A DNA stretch of 64,000 bases. Origin: Peromyscus leucopus. Its lineage: Eukaryota > Chordata > Mammalia > Rodentia > Cricetidae. Location of the stretch: contig NC_051075.1 in NCBI RefSeq assembly GCF_004664715.2, positions 38,153,958 to 38,217,957 on the forward strand, read 5' to 3'. Positions 1 to 11,620 of the stretch are shown piece after piece (the stretch's first letter is position 1; each line of letters starts with the position of its first letter). A program made the position numbers and the translations under genes. The notes under the pieces were generated by a model. That model saw nothing but the letters and a program-made list of their open reading frames with translations. It was not told where the DNA came from and ran no database searches.

Positions 1-1550
1 AGGAGGAAAGGGCTCTAAGTCAGTCCCAACATGACTGGACCCAGATACAGAGCTGAGTCAAGGGTTCAGGTTATGGAATCTAGTAGAGGGGGCCAGGGTT
101 CCCAAGCAGGGCAGGAAGCTGAAGCAGATGTAGAAGCCAGCAAGTAGGGGAAGACTTGATGCTGTGGAATTAGTCTGTCATCCATGGTAAAATGAGACTC
201 ATGGGATATGCTCCGGAAAAATTGCAACAAAAAGTCTTCAAGGCTGGCACTAAGCTCCACCCAGCTGTGGGGTGGAGTCAAGACTGACTATGGTATGCTG
301 ACAGGGTCATTCCACAGCTTGCACAGAGATGTTGTAGGACCATAGCTTTATACTGTTAACATCTAGGAAGCCATGGTGCCCAGTTCTGATGATGCTCATC
401 AGCTAGAAACCATTGAGAAAATTCACACCATAGAATGAGAATAGTCACATGACCAGATTGAGATATTGAATTCATAGCTCAAAGATATAAAAGCAACTAT
501 TTACCGGGCTGCCTCTGAAAGGGTGGTGGTGTTTGTCCAGAGTGCTAAAAGTCTGACTTGGGATCTACAAGAAAGAATGGGCTGACGAATTAGTTAGCGA
601 AGTGTGCTGTGGATTTTGGAAGGCTGAGTGAGCAGTGGCTTCAGCACCACTGTTTGGCATATCTTACTTGACCTCCATCTCCAGACCCCATATGTGAGGA
701 GGAAGGGTCCATGTGTGTACTCCTCGTGGCCACAGACCTCAAGGCGCAGTCTAAGAGCTGAGGGCTCGTGATGCAGTTTTCCTTCAGGTCGCCTGGCTCT
801 CCCCATCTCCTGCTCACCACAGATCCATCACACCGACCTCACTTTCCCAGTCCCGCCCTTGGCTTCTGTTGGATTTCTGCGTTAGGAACTTGGCCAGAGA
901 ACTGACTTGCACAATGGCTAAATTTGCTTCACATGTGATCAGTCCACTTGGGGATGGATTCTAGGAAGAGGGATGGCAAATTGATTCACAATTCCCAAGT
1001 GCTGGAAAATGTAATTAACTAGGGCGATGGTGAGAGCTAGCTGGGAGAAGATGAGGAGAAAGAGAAGGAGGAGGGACGGGGGAGAGGAGAGGATGGCTGG
1101 GGAAAGACAGTGTGAGGGAAGCCGCAGTAGACTGACTCTCTTATAGGAATAAAGGTGCAGAATCGAGGTTGAAGGTTATGATCTGCTCAGTGGAGGTGGG
1201 GTTGGCCAAGCGGATGAGATGGAGGAAGGAACCTCGTGTTTGTGGAGCAAGGCTGTGGAAAGCCATGTGGGTCCTTGGGCAAGGCAGATGCTCTAAAGCC
1301 GGGCCCTTCTGGCACAAAGCGGGTACATAATCCGTGTCAGCTAAATAAGCAGCTGTGTGTCCAGGTGTCATCCTGGGACACCCTGGAGCCATGATGGGGC
1401 TGTCTTTAGAGGAGCAGCAGTGATTCGGGTCCCAGAGCAGTTAACGAACTCCCCCAGTTTGCAAAGCGACTGATCCTAGACAGGGTTCGAGTCCCACTCT
1501 TTTCCCTGCTAGTGTCTTAGGGACTTTGCTGCTTAAGAAGAACAAGGATA
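1..1550. other. unique DNA, no gene seen
   Basis: No repeat family or convincing coding frame was recognised. The longest frames (minus strand, 69-83 codons) have no recognisable domain and no splice context. A purine-rich patch of AGGAG-type words lies around 1045-1105. Confidence 0.5.
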
Positions 1551-1632
1551 GGGACGTGGTACCTCAGGAAAGCACCTACCCGATGTCAGCAAGGTCCTGA
1601 GTTCAAATGCTAGCCCCGGAAAACAACACAAC
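1551..1632 (+). mobile_element. ID-like SINE fragment
   Basis: The segment resembles the tRNA-derived rodent ID family: a diverged A-box region, then CAAGGTCCTGAGTTCAAATG and a CCCCGGAAAACAA tail. It is diverged, so the family call rests on the B-box-like GTTCAAATGC stretch. Confidence 0.4.
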
Positions 1633-1701
1633 GAAAGGGAACCCAAATCCAAGCGAGGACGAGCCTGTGGTGATGACTCCCGAGGGGTCACTTTTGGTGT
1701 C

Positions 1702-1898
1702 TGGCAGTGTAGCTCAGTGGATAGAGTACTTGCCTGCCACACACTGTATAATCAATTCCATACCCAGTACCTCATAAAGCAGAGGGGGAGGCACGTGCCT
1801 ATAACCTCAGTACTCAGGAGGTGGAGGCAGGGGGATCATCCTCACTTACAGAGTTTCAGGCCAACCTAGGATATGCATTAGACCCTGTCTCAAAATAA
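1702..1898 (+). mobile_element. B4 SINE (ID plus B1 composite)
   Basis: An ID-like 5' half (TGTAGCTCAGTGGATAGAG) is followed by a B1-like half (GGCACGTGCCTATAACCTCA, then GGAGGTGGAGGCAGG) and a final GACCCTGTCTCAAAATAA. This tRNA-plus-7SL arrangement is characteristic of the rodent B4 family. Confidence 0.65.
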
Positions 1899-3125
1899 TG
1901 GGGAAGAATAATGAGACTTCTTCCCTCTGTTACCCTGCTCTCTGGCAGAAACCCTCAGGGTCTAGTGCATGGGACCTGGGTCTACTTTTATCTCTAATTC
2001 CTAAAGCACAGACCAGTAGTGCACACTGCTTTGATATTCCTCAGTAAGGCGTGTGCGTGTCTTCTTGAGGAATTGGCTTCCTCACAAAAGAGACTGCCTT
2101 TGCTGCTCCCATTCTCCAATTCTTCCCTTCCCTCATTTATTTGACTTTATTATTTGGCTAAGAAAAATCCATGATAAACCATTTGTTTGGGAAAACGCGC
2201 AGCCTGCTGAGTCCGGATCGCCTTCAAGTGCTTTTGGTATTTGGAGACATAAACTCCTGTTATTTGAGTTTGTTCAAAGAGGCATTCTGACATGTCCAGG
2301 CAGGGCGTGAGGGTGGGCTGAGCTCTCTGTGGCTCCTGGCTCCACCAGCTAATCATAGGACACCACGCCTGCGTCTCACCACCAGCTTCAGAGACGAACC
2401 CCGGACTTCTGGGACCTGGATGGAAAGTGCCAGCCACCACCGGCAACAGGAGCCGTGCCCTCAGGAACCATCTGCAGAGTGGGGCGGCCACCTGCGGGCA
2501 CTGAGAACAAGCCAACTGGTTTAAGGCGGCCTTTGCTGTCCGTGTGGGCTGCTGGCAATCAAGCCAGAGTCCAGAGGACACCGGGGAAGTCACCCCCGCA
2601 GCCTCCTCCAGCCACACAGCTGCACTCGATCTAATTTAATTTAGTCTGATCATCCTCCGAGCACAGCATGAGCTGGACCATCCATCTCCGTCAACACAGG
2701 GGAAAGCCAGGACCAGGAAGGGGCCCACCCAAGGTCACGCTGAATCCCTTGCCTTTAAAACTGGGAACACAGCTTCCACATTGCTATAGAAACGCATTTC
2801 AATGAATAAAAGCCACCGGGCACTGTTTTAATTACACTGCTCCTTTCTGGGGCTAGATCATTATAACGCAAGTGCAAGCAAATGAATACTTTCCTGCTTT
2901 TCTTTTTGGAGAGGAGAGAAGCAGCGTGGTGCCAATGCAAACCGCTTGATTGCATGGTGTTTCAACAGTTCCTACCGTCTTAAAGAATCTGTGGGTGTTG
3001 CATGTTGGCACTTTTTAAAAACACCAACTCCCCAAACCTTTGCTATTGTGATTTCTAAAAACTTTATAAATACATTTATGGGGGAAAAAAAAAGCTTGTT
3101 ATTAAAAACTTAGAAATTTGTACAA
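1899..3125. other. unique DNA, no gene seen
   Basis: No repeat was recognised. A minus-strand frame of 155 codons at 2150-2617 has no recognisable domain and overlaps a plus-strand frame, so it is treated as chance. The interval 2735-2960 is AT-rich with mixed short words and no simple repeat, the texture often seen in conserved non-coding DNA, but that cannot be shown here. Confidence 0.45.
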
Positions 3126-3126
3126 A

Positions 3127-3478
3127 GGGCTGGGGTGATGGTTCTGTGGATGTAATGCTTGCCACACAAGCTTTATGATCTAAGTTCATATCCCCGGCAC
3201 CCATAGAAAAGCCAGGCCAGGTGTGCATACCTGTAACCCCAGAGCTGGGTGGGCAGAGACAAGCAAACCCCTGGGGCTAGCTGCCCAGCTGATCTAGCTG
3301 AAATGGTGAACTTCTGATTAAATGAGAGACTCTGCCTCAAAATATAAGGAGAAGAGTGGTAGAAGATACCCAACCTCGTCCTCTGTCTTCTACGTGTACC
3401 ACACATGGGTGTACCTGTACACATGCATACACACCCACCAAGACATGTCTAAACACAATAGAAAACAAATGCCATTTT
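3127..3478 (+). mobile_element. B3 SINE
   Basis: It starts with GGGCTGGGGTGATGGTTCTG, continues through the B3 body (CCAGGCCAGGTGTGCATACC, CTGGGGCTAGCTGCCCAGC) and ends in a CA-rich tail. Length and order fit the B2-related B3 family. Confidence 0.65.
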
Positions 3479-4095
3479 CAGCGACAGTTGAGAAATAACT
3501 TTTTATAGTCTCATACTTCTTTAGTCTCTTTTTCTATGAATATATCTTCACATATGTATTCATATATATATATTTATTTAAATAAAGTTAAGATTTCTTT
3601 TTAATGTACAGTTTGGAGAACTAAGATTTCGGACTGCACATGACCTCATTCTGTTTCTACAATGTGAAGATCCCAAACACATTCTTCTGTAACGAAGAAC
3701 CGAAGATACCATTACTCTTACAGCATTCATGATGTCTGAGTGTTCTAGAAGGATGGACTGAAGCTAATTACCATTCCCATCACTCCATGCTCAGAGAGGA
3801 GAAAGGAGCAGCCACCCCCTAACTTCCCCATAGCTGGCCCGTGTCCCCAGCCTCACAGCTCTGCTCTTGGCAGTGACAGGCATTTGTCCCCCTGGCCCTT
3901 TCCATCTGCAGCCAGGTGCCCAGCTTCCCTCTCAGAACACTCATGACTTCAATCATAGATCCTCTTTGGACATCTCTGAACACTGACATATGTTGAAATG
4001 TCACATCTTTCTCCAAAGCATCTAAATATCATCAAATGTAATGAAGCCATCTCTTGATCTCTGGCCACCTTCTACGATCCACCTTCAAAACTACT
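3479..4095. other. AT-rich unique DNA
   Basis: No gene or repeat family was recognised. A short TA-rich tract lies at about 3540-3600. Confidence 0.4.
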
Positions 4096-4870
4096 CCTGA
4101 TTGACGGGGGTGAATATTTATGGGTTAAGATGTAGCATTTCAATATATGTACGTGATGAGTAATGATCGGACTCGGGTAAGTGACACACGTCACCTGAGA
4201 TAGTTATCGTTTCTTCGGGTTGGGAGCATTCACAATCTCTACCATCTGTGTTGAAATGTGCGACTGTTTTCAAACATACCCGGCTGCACTTCAGAAAGTT
4301 TGAAGTCCTCCCTATCCGACTGCTCCTCTGTGCCTGTTAATTATCCTCTCTCCACTGCCTCCCCAGGCCCTCCTGGTCACCACCAATCAGGTCTCTGCTT
4401 CTCCAAAGCCCACTATGTGGTCTCCTCATGTGAGTGATAACTTGTGTGTTTGTCTTTCCATGTCTGGCTTATTTCAGTTAGTAAAATGTCCTCTGTTCTA
4501 CCCATCTTGGTGCAAATGACATAATTTTAATATCATTCTTCTAATATCTTAATAATATTCAATTAAATATACCTACTATTTTTTTTTATCTAAGCATCTA
4601 TGGAGGAACACCTAGTTGATTGTACACTCTGACTTATGATAAGTGATTAAATAAACATTTGAATGCCGATGTCTATTTGACATATTGATTGTTTTCTCTT
4701 AAATATACCTACTAATGGGATTGTTGGGTAATATGGGAGTCCCGTATCTTTTTTTTTTCCGAAGAACTGATACACTGATTTACTTTCCCACCAAGAGTGT
4801 ATGAGAGTCCCCATTTCTCCACACGCAGGCCAGCATATTCCTTTTGCTAGAAACTTTTCTACTACTGCCC
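4096..4870 (-). mobile_element. old L1 3' region relic
   Basis: Read on the plus strand it resembles the antisense of an L1 3' region: GTCTTTCCATGTCTGGCTTA, later CTAATGGGATTGTTGGGTAA and CACCAAGAGTGTATGAGAG. These are familiar word orders of ancient mammalian L1 3' ends. It is diverged and has no open ORF2 frame. Confidence 0.6.
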
Positions 4871-5841
4871 AGCCTAATCCCTAACTAAATTCTAAATCTT
4901 ATCCTTATCCCCACAGATCAGTGGCACCATCATCCCTCATCCAAGGCACTGGGGAGCGTCACAGAGAACCACAACTGGACACAGTGGAGAGATCAATGGA
5001 TTTGGGGATGCCCAGCCCCAGTGGATCCATCTATACCACAGGTCCTGCGTCTATCGCTCAGGGAACATTGTGGAAGAGGAAGTGGAAAGACTACATGAGC
5101 CAGAATTCCAGGAAGTCTACTGTGAGACAGTCTCTCCTAGAAATGGCTGCATAAATAAGATTGGAACAATGGCGATATCCATGAACATGCTAACATGGAA
5201 TGGGGGCAGTTTTAAGAATTCCTGCCCTAGACAGAGAACTACAGGCAACTGATGGGTGCTGAGAGAAGGGGAAACAGCCTGTTCTGGGGGTGAGCCCCAG
5301 ATTGGCTGTGCAACCCATGGTTGGCCATGAAACCATATACACACAAACAACAAAATGAGATTCAGCAGGTTGTATTTATATGTATTTGTGCACACACATG
5401 CATCCATCCATGCATATGTGTGTGTTTGTAGCAGTAATATCCAAAGAACAGGACACTCTCATCTTCAGAGTCGGGGAACCTAGGAGGGATTCAAGGGAAC
5501 AGCTGGGGGAAGATGGAAGGAAGGAAGAGACCGGGAGCAATGTAATTCTATTTCAACTGAAACCTTTTTGAAAAGTTTTCCTAACTAGAACGGGAGACTA
5601 CGCCATAGTGATCCTGATCTGCGTGTCTCTGATGATTAGAGGAGCTGAATATTTGCTGTTTTGTCGTCTTATATTGTTTTTTCTACATAGCTGTTGGCCA
5701 TTTGGATTTCCTGTTTTAAGAAATGTCTACTCCGTCATTCACTCATTCTAAAATTGGCCAATTTGTTTTTGTTTTTGTTTTTTTTGCTGTTCGGCCAGCT
5801 GCCCCGCACTGTACTCTTCCCTTTCCAGGCAGCTTTCCTCA
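4871..5841. other. unique DNA, no supported gene
   Basis: Short overlapping frames of 60-96 codons occur on both strands at 4921-5571. None has a recognisable domain, and several overlap each other, which is what chance frames look like. T-rich words (GTTTTTGTTTTTGTTT) lie near 5770. Confidence 0.4.
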
Positions 5842-6131
5842 AGTGCTGTTTATCCGGGCACTGTGTGCCATCTCCTCCATCAGGTCCTGAAGTGCTGTTT
5901 ATCCGGGCACTGTGTGCCATCTCCTCCGTCAGGTCCTGAAGTGCTGTTTATCCGGGCACTGTGTGCCATCTCCTCCATCAGGTCCTCAAGTGCTGTTTAT
6001 CCGGGCACTGTGTGCCATCTCCTCCATCAGGCCCTGAAGTGCTGTTTATCCGGGCACTGTGTGCCATCTCCTCCGTCAGGTCCTGAAGTGCTGTTTATCC
6101 CGGCACAGTGTGCCACTTCCTCCGTCAGGTA
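5842..6131 (+). repeat. 49-bp minisatellite, six copies
   Basis: Units beginning AGTGCTGTTTATCCGGGCAC start at 5842, 5891, 5940, 5989, 6038 and 6087, an exact 49-bp period. Copies differ at a few sites (CCATCAGG versus CCGTCAGG, TCCTGA versus TCCTCA or CCCTGA); the last copy is the most diverged. Because 49 is not a multiple of three, an open frame crossing the array cycles through three frames, giving a 124-codon frame at 5863-6237 and open frames on the other strand. I regard these as a by-product of the repeat. Confidence 0.95.
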
Positions 6132-6907
6132 CAAGCTGGATGGCACGTTGACTTCTAACTTAGCCAGGGTTACAATAATAATAAGAACAAAAGAAAACAG
6201 AGCACCTCTTGCTTGCTGTGATAACTCTGACTTTTAAAACGTTTTGATTTGGGTACCTTGTGAGATGACTGCATCATGCAAATGAGCGTTCCTCTTACCT
6301 CAGACACTCGTATTTTCACCATAAGGATCCGTAAGATCTACTCTCCGGTTGCTCTTCCAGTATATGGGAGAACGTCTTCATCCCATCTAAAGTAGAACTC
6401 ACACCCTTCGGCCTGCGCTTCCCTTCCCATCCACCCTGTCCCTGGCAATTACTCTTGTGTTCTCTGCTATTGTGAGTGTTGCTTGCTCTGATCTTTGGAA
6501 ATGCCTTCCATCCAGCTTAGCTTAACCAACAGCTTTCCCTCCAATTAATCCTTCTTACTTTCCTGAAGCTTGCCCCCATTCATTCTCTTATTCTTTCTGT
6601 CTCTCTTTTAAATCACTATCTTGTGTTTCAGCCTCAAGTCTTAATACCTCCCTCTCCTTTTCTATGAAAAAATGCCCCTTTTTAGAAGGGTGTTAGTTCA
6701 TTCACACAGCCATAACAAAATAACATGGAATGGGTGACTTTGTCAGCCTATGTCCTCATAGTTTCAGAGACCGGACATCCAGGTCAAGGAGGCAGGCAGA
6801 ACGTTCAGTTTCTGATGAGGGAGCTCTCCATGGCACATAGCCAAGCAGCCAGCTTCCTGGCACATACTTACATAGTAGAGAGGGAGGGAGGATAGGATGG
6901 ATGGAGG

Positions 6908-6909
<2 letters not shown>
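6132..6909. other. unique DNA, no gene seen
   Basis: Pyrimidine-rich and mixed sequence without a recognised repeat or a supported coding frame. Confidence 0.4.

Positions 6910-6961
<52 letters not shown>
6910..6961 (+). repeat. (GA)n microsatellite
   Basis: Uninterrupted AG dinucleotides over about 52 bp, preceded by a degenerate GGAGGGAGG purine tract. Confidence 0.95.
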
Positions 6962-6962
<1 letters not shown>

Positions 6963-7332
6963 TCTCCTGTGTCTTTTATAATAATGTCATGAGGGAACCA
7001 TTGTCATGACCTCATGCCAACATGATTATCTCCCAAAGGCTCTGGCAACTAAACCATCATATGAGGATGCTGGTCTTTAATACGTTAATTTGTAGTTCAG
7101 CCAGAACACTTGTACTTCTTAATTAATTGTATTTTCCAAAAATCTACCTCTGTTTTTCTCATCCTCTCTTGCTATATACTCCCATGGCTTCACCTTCCCT
7201 ACAGCAATGGCTCTTAATATTAGCATTAATATAGATGATAATATTCTATATTAGAATATATTATATAGGATATAATATATACAATAATAATTCCATATTA
7301 GCATTATTCTATCTATCTATCCTATCTAAAGA
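6962..7332. other. AT-rich unique DNA
   Basis: Includes an AT-rich palindrome-like stretch around 7225-7285 and a CTAT-rich stretch at 7305-7325. No gene was seen. Confidence 0.4.
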
Positions 7333-7372
7333 AAAGGAGGCCGTTTTCTTTCAAACTACCACACTGTCTATC
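7333..7372 (-). mobile_element. stub of a MaLR LTR start
   Basis: GCCGTTTTCTTTCAAACTAC followed by CACACTGTCT closely repeats the words at 7709-7740 at the edge of the neighbouring MaLR. It is either a truncated first copy or a local duplication through the CTAT/CTGT microsatellite. Confidence 0.45.
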
Positions 7373-7399
7373 TGTCTATTCATCTATCTGTCTGTCTGT

Positions 7400-7734
7400 C
7401 TTAGTTAGGGTTTATATTGCTATGAAGAGAAACCATAACTACAGCAACTCTTATAAAGGGTAACATTTAATTGGGGCTGGCTTACAGTTCAGAGGTTCAG
7501 TCCATTACCTTCATGGTGGGACATGGTGGCATGCAGGAAGCCATGGTGTTGGAGAGGTAGATGAGAGTTCTACATCTTGCTCAGGCAACAGAAAGTGGTC
7601 TGTCTCACTGGATGTGGCTTGAGCTTATATGAGACCTCAAGGCCTGTCTCTATAGTGACACACTTCCTCCAACAAGGCCATACCTCCTAATAGTGCCACT
7701 CCCTTTGGGGGCCATTTTCTTTCAAACCACCACA
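7400..7734 (-). mobile_element. MaLR-type LTR
   Basis: On the minus strand it begins TGTGGTGGTTTGAAAG and ends near CAATATAAACCCTAACTAAG. The ending CC(C)TAACTAAGA(CA) is shared with the copies at 8225-8568 and 19632-20044. I attribute it to the rodent MT/ORR1 MaLR group without naming a subfamily. CTGTC is present on both flanks and may be the 5-bp target duplication, although the flanks are themselves repetitive. Confidence 0.6.

Positions 7735-8050
<316 letters not shown>

Positions 8051-8081
<31 letters not shown>
8051..8081 (+). repeat. (TG)n microsatellite
   Basis: About 15 TG units. Confidence 0.95.
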
Positions 8082-8083
<2 letters not shown>

Positions 8084-8084
8084 T

Positions 8085-8160
8085 GTGCTGTATGTCAAGT
8101 CCAAGGCTACACATTGGCTAAGTATGTGCCCTACCACTGGGCCATGTCCCCAGCCTCAGA
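8085..8160 (-). mobile_element. ID/B4-like SINE fragment
   Basis: The minus strand reads GGCTGGGGACATGGCCCAGT then GGTAGGGCACATACTTAGCC, the A-box region of ID-type SINEs. Confidence 0.5.
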
Positions 8161-8224
8161 TTAAATGTTTCTATAATGTTTGGGATATACTTTCTTCCTT
8201 TGAATCACATGGATGAAAGTGATG

Positions 8225-8568
8225 TGTCCTAGTTAGGGTTTCTATTGCTGTGAAGAGACACCATGACCATAGCAACTATTATAAGGAAAACATTTAATTG
8301 AGGTGGCTTACAGTTTAGAGGCTTAGTCCATTATCATCATGGTGGGACATGGCAGTGTGCAGGCAGATACGGTGCTAGAGAAGGAGATGAGAGTTCTACA
8401 TCTTGATCTTAAGGCAAGAAGAAATGAACTGAGATATTGGGTGTGGCTTGAGCATATATGAGACCTCAAAGCCCGCATCCACAGTGACACACTTCCTCCA
8501 ACAAGGCCACACCTTCTAATAATGCCACTCCCTGAGTTTATGGGGGTGATTTCATTCAAACCACCTCA
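8225..8568 (-). mobile_element. MaLR-type LTR, second copy
   Basis: Same family and orientation as 7400-7734: shared words include TAGTTAGGGTTTCTATTGCT, TCATCATGGTGGGACATGGC and CACTTCCTCCAACAAGGCCA. It lies about 500 bp from the first copy. Confidence 0.65.
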
Positions 8569-8579
8569 GAATGTTAAGA

Positions 8580-8582
<3 letters not shown>

Positions 8583-8627
<45 letters not shown>
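8583..8627 (+). repeat. (TG)n microsatellite
   Basis: About 22 TG units directly upstream of a minus-strand SINE; a CA-rich SINE tail may have seeded it. Confidence 0.95.
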
Positions 8628-8639
8628 TATGTATGATAT

Positions 8640-8897
8640 GTGTGTGTAGGGGCAGATGCAGGTGTGTGCATGGAGGTCTGAGGGCAACATCTGGGTGCTG
8701 GTCCTCACCTTTCCACCTTCATCTGGACATTTTCTTGTTTCTACTTCCCTGTAGGGAGATCTCCAGAGAGGCATTCTGGGATTACAGGCACTTGTGCTAC
8801 ACTGTGCAGCTTTTACCAGGGTTCTGGAGATCCAAACCCAGCTTGTCAGGCTTGGGCAGCAAGCATCTTTACCCACTGCGCCATCTGCCCAGCCCTA
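8640..8897 (-). mobile_element. B3/RSINE-type SINE
   Basis: The minus strand starts GGGCTGGGCAGATGGCGCAG, the tRNA-derived head of the B2/B3 group. It ends in a GT-rich region on the plus strand, consistent with a CA-rich SINE tail. Confidence 0.6.
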
Positions 8898-11505
8898 AGA
8901 CATCTGTGAAGGCCTCACTTCACATCTCTTGGTTGAACAACCCTCCTGCTTTCTGCCACGGTATGGCAATCACTAATTAGCTGTGCCAGGCTCTTTGGGG
9001 GATCAGAGGCTCTGTTTAACTCACCGCCGCCTGAAGACCAGGCTCAAAAGTTGACTCCCTCCCTCCTGTGGGTAGGGATGAAGCTAATCACCTAATGATA
9101 TCAGTAGAACTTGTATTCATAGAATCTCTCTGTACCTTGCTGTGCTGACTGACCCGACCTGAGCCTCTGTTGAAGAGAGCATGTAAGATGACCATAGAGA
9201 AGGTCAGCCACTCCATGGATGGCTATCCGTGGTTGAGGTGACAGTAAGCAGGCGTCACCGGCTGTTTCTGAACCTGGGTGCATTGGATACTTGTGCTGCA
9301 GATCTCACCTCCTTCTGCTGGATATACCTCTTTGTAATGACATTTTATATTCACTAATAATTTGTATATGTTTCCCTCTGTAACCCGGAAGGACTTGCTT
9401 AGCACAGCCAGGATAGTACTGCGTTGAGAAGAGCTGTCCCATGATGGTCCCATCCATGGTTACACCTCTGAGTAGTTGGGTGATTACAAATACCCATTCT
9501 GGAGGACACAACCATTGTACATGTTAGTTTCAGCCTGGTAAAACCATCCCCTGTTGGTTTGATTACTAGCTGGAATAACTCAGCTCTCAAGTGGTCCTTA
9601 CTTATTTTAAAATAACTTCACTCATACATAAACTGGCCACTGGAAAATTGGTCTTTAGACCAATTAGTTAGCACTAAGGTAAATTCTTCACCAACTGGGA
9701 ATTTATTTAACACCGCCCTCAAATTACTCAGCAGTGAAATCACAGGTTTTGTGTAAACACAAAAACCTCAGGCTTACGGGTCCACGTTGTCTACTTGAAT
9801 TCAGTGTCTGCTGGGTTAACTTCGACTCGATGCTTTGATGCTTCTGAGAGGCAGGTATGAGTCATCACATCAACAAAGAAAACAGAAACAGGACATTAGT
9901 ACCTACAGAGGCACAGCTAAAATATGAAGTCTGATGAGTCACTTTGTATAAATTCCTTCCTTCTGCGTGTTGACAGAATCCTGAGCTGCTTTTAACAAAC
10001 AGAAACCGGGCAGGGAGGGGACTAGCTGCCCCTTGCTCTTATTGCTAGACCCCATCGGAGCCAACTGGAGAGAAGTGTCTCTTTCTGGCTTTGAAATAGT
10101 AAGTACCACGTGACAGAGAACTGCGGGGGTCTGCTGGAGTCCGAATAGCCCTTAGCTAAGACCAGGGCACCAGATGAGTAACTGGGGCCTCGGCAGTTAT
10201 ATGCTACACAGGGTATATGCCAGAAACGGCAGAGCTGGGCCGACGCCTGCTCTACAGCTTGTGTGACTCTGAGCAGTGACTAGTGACTCTAGGCCACAAA
10301 AGCTACAGGATGATGGATGGATTAGTTTGCAGCCACTAACCTGGTGGCGAATTTGCTTCACAGGGACAGAAATTTAATCTAGTCTCCCCGTCAGGATAGA
10401 ATGTGTGAAAATGTGTTTACACCTCACCTGTTCGGCCATGACAAATTGCTTAACATTTCTGGGGCCTTTTAACTGTAACCCAGGAATGAAAAATGGGGTC
10501 TGTTTCAGCATCGGAGATTGGACAACACAGTGTAACGTAGGAGGAGACCCACAGTGAGGGACAGTGGCTGCTGCCGTTAGATGACATGTCTGTCTCAGCA
10601 GCAGCAGCCTTTTATTGTGATTTTTCTCTATGGACTCCATGTTCTGAAGATTGCTGCCTCACACGTTCACTGGGTTTTTCAAGCAGAATTCACTCTCTCT
10701 CATCTATTTCTAGTTCATTAGCTGTGTCGCGTTTCTGAACAGCTTGGGATTGTCTTAAAAGAATAGTTATAATGAATGTGTTTGGGCTAAAAGCAAAGCT
10801 GTTCACTGTTAGAGTTAATGAAATTTCCATTAGCTTGAAAAAATGTTAGCGATGGATTGTTGAGCCAGATTTAGAGTCACAAAGTGCGTTTAATGGGGAG
10901 GGGGGGGAGATAGACGCGGGGCAGAAGGACTCAATACAGTGGTCATGGCTGCCTCTGTTTGTTGTGGCTTCCCCAGGTGTTGCTGGGAGATTAGAAAGGC
11001 TGGAAAGAAAAGCGTAAGTGCCTGTGCCCTGAGATGTGCTGGGAGAGGAAATCAAGGCATTGGGCTCGCTCTGATTCATGGGGTTGGCAAGCTGGAAATG
11101 AACTAGAGGATCCTGGGGGTTTTAGGAACTATTATGCAATGTCTACGTTACAGTTAGGAGAAAGAAATAAACACAAATGAAAACAGAGACCACTTCTGAA
11201 TGGCTCTTCCAAGTGTGTTTGAAAATGTTCTTGTCCGTAATTTGTTTGCTATTGAGAGCTGATGTTGGAGGTCTGATCAGGATGCCTTCATTAGTGCGGT
11301 GTTTCTGAACACTGTCTAAGGAACTAGCGTTGTTTACATCAAGGCCTAATCATTCAGTTTCCAGATGAATGCTCTTCAAGTTGGCTATGGACGTGATAGG
11401 GCATTACGTGCACTTTATAGGAGCTCCTCCTATATAAACCCAGCCACATTTCTCAGGAACAAAAGACAGTTGCAAGGAACTGTTCCAGCAGGTCTGAAAG
11501 CACGT
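8898..11505. other. 2.6 kb of unique DNA
   Basis: No repeat family was recognised and there is no convincing gene. Overlapping minus-strand frames at 9101-9590 and frames at 10374-10640 and 10846-11079 lack recognisable domains. The stretch 10690-10860 is AT-rich, non-repetitive and of mixed composition. Confidence 0.45.
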
Positions 11506-11508
11506 TTT

Positions 11509-11566
<58 letters not shown>

Positions 11567-11620
11567 TTCCTTCCTTCCTTCCTTCCTTCCTTCCTTCCTT
11601 CCTTCCTTTCTTTCTTTCTT
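11506..11620 (+). repeat. (CTTT)n/(CCTT)n compound microsatellite
   Basis: About 115 bp of uninterrupted pyrimidines: CTTT units, then CCTT units, then CTTT again. Frames across it translate to Phe-Leu-Ser or Lys-Glu-Arg repeats and are not genes. Confidence 0.97.

Noticed and set aside
2150..2617. 155-codon minus-strand frame
   Set aside because: No recognisable domain, overlaps another frame and lacks splice or promoter context; likely chance.
5863..6237. 124-codon repeat protein
   Set aside because: It is the translation of the 49-bp minisatellite, with equally open frames in the other phases and on the other strand.
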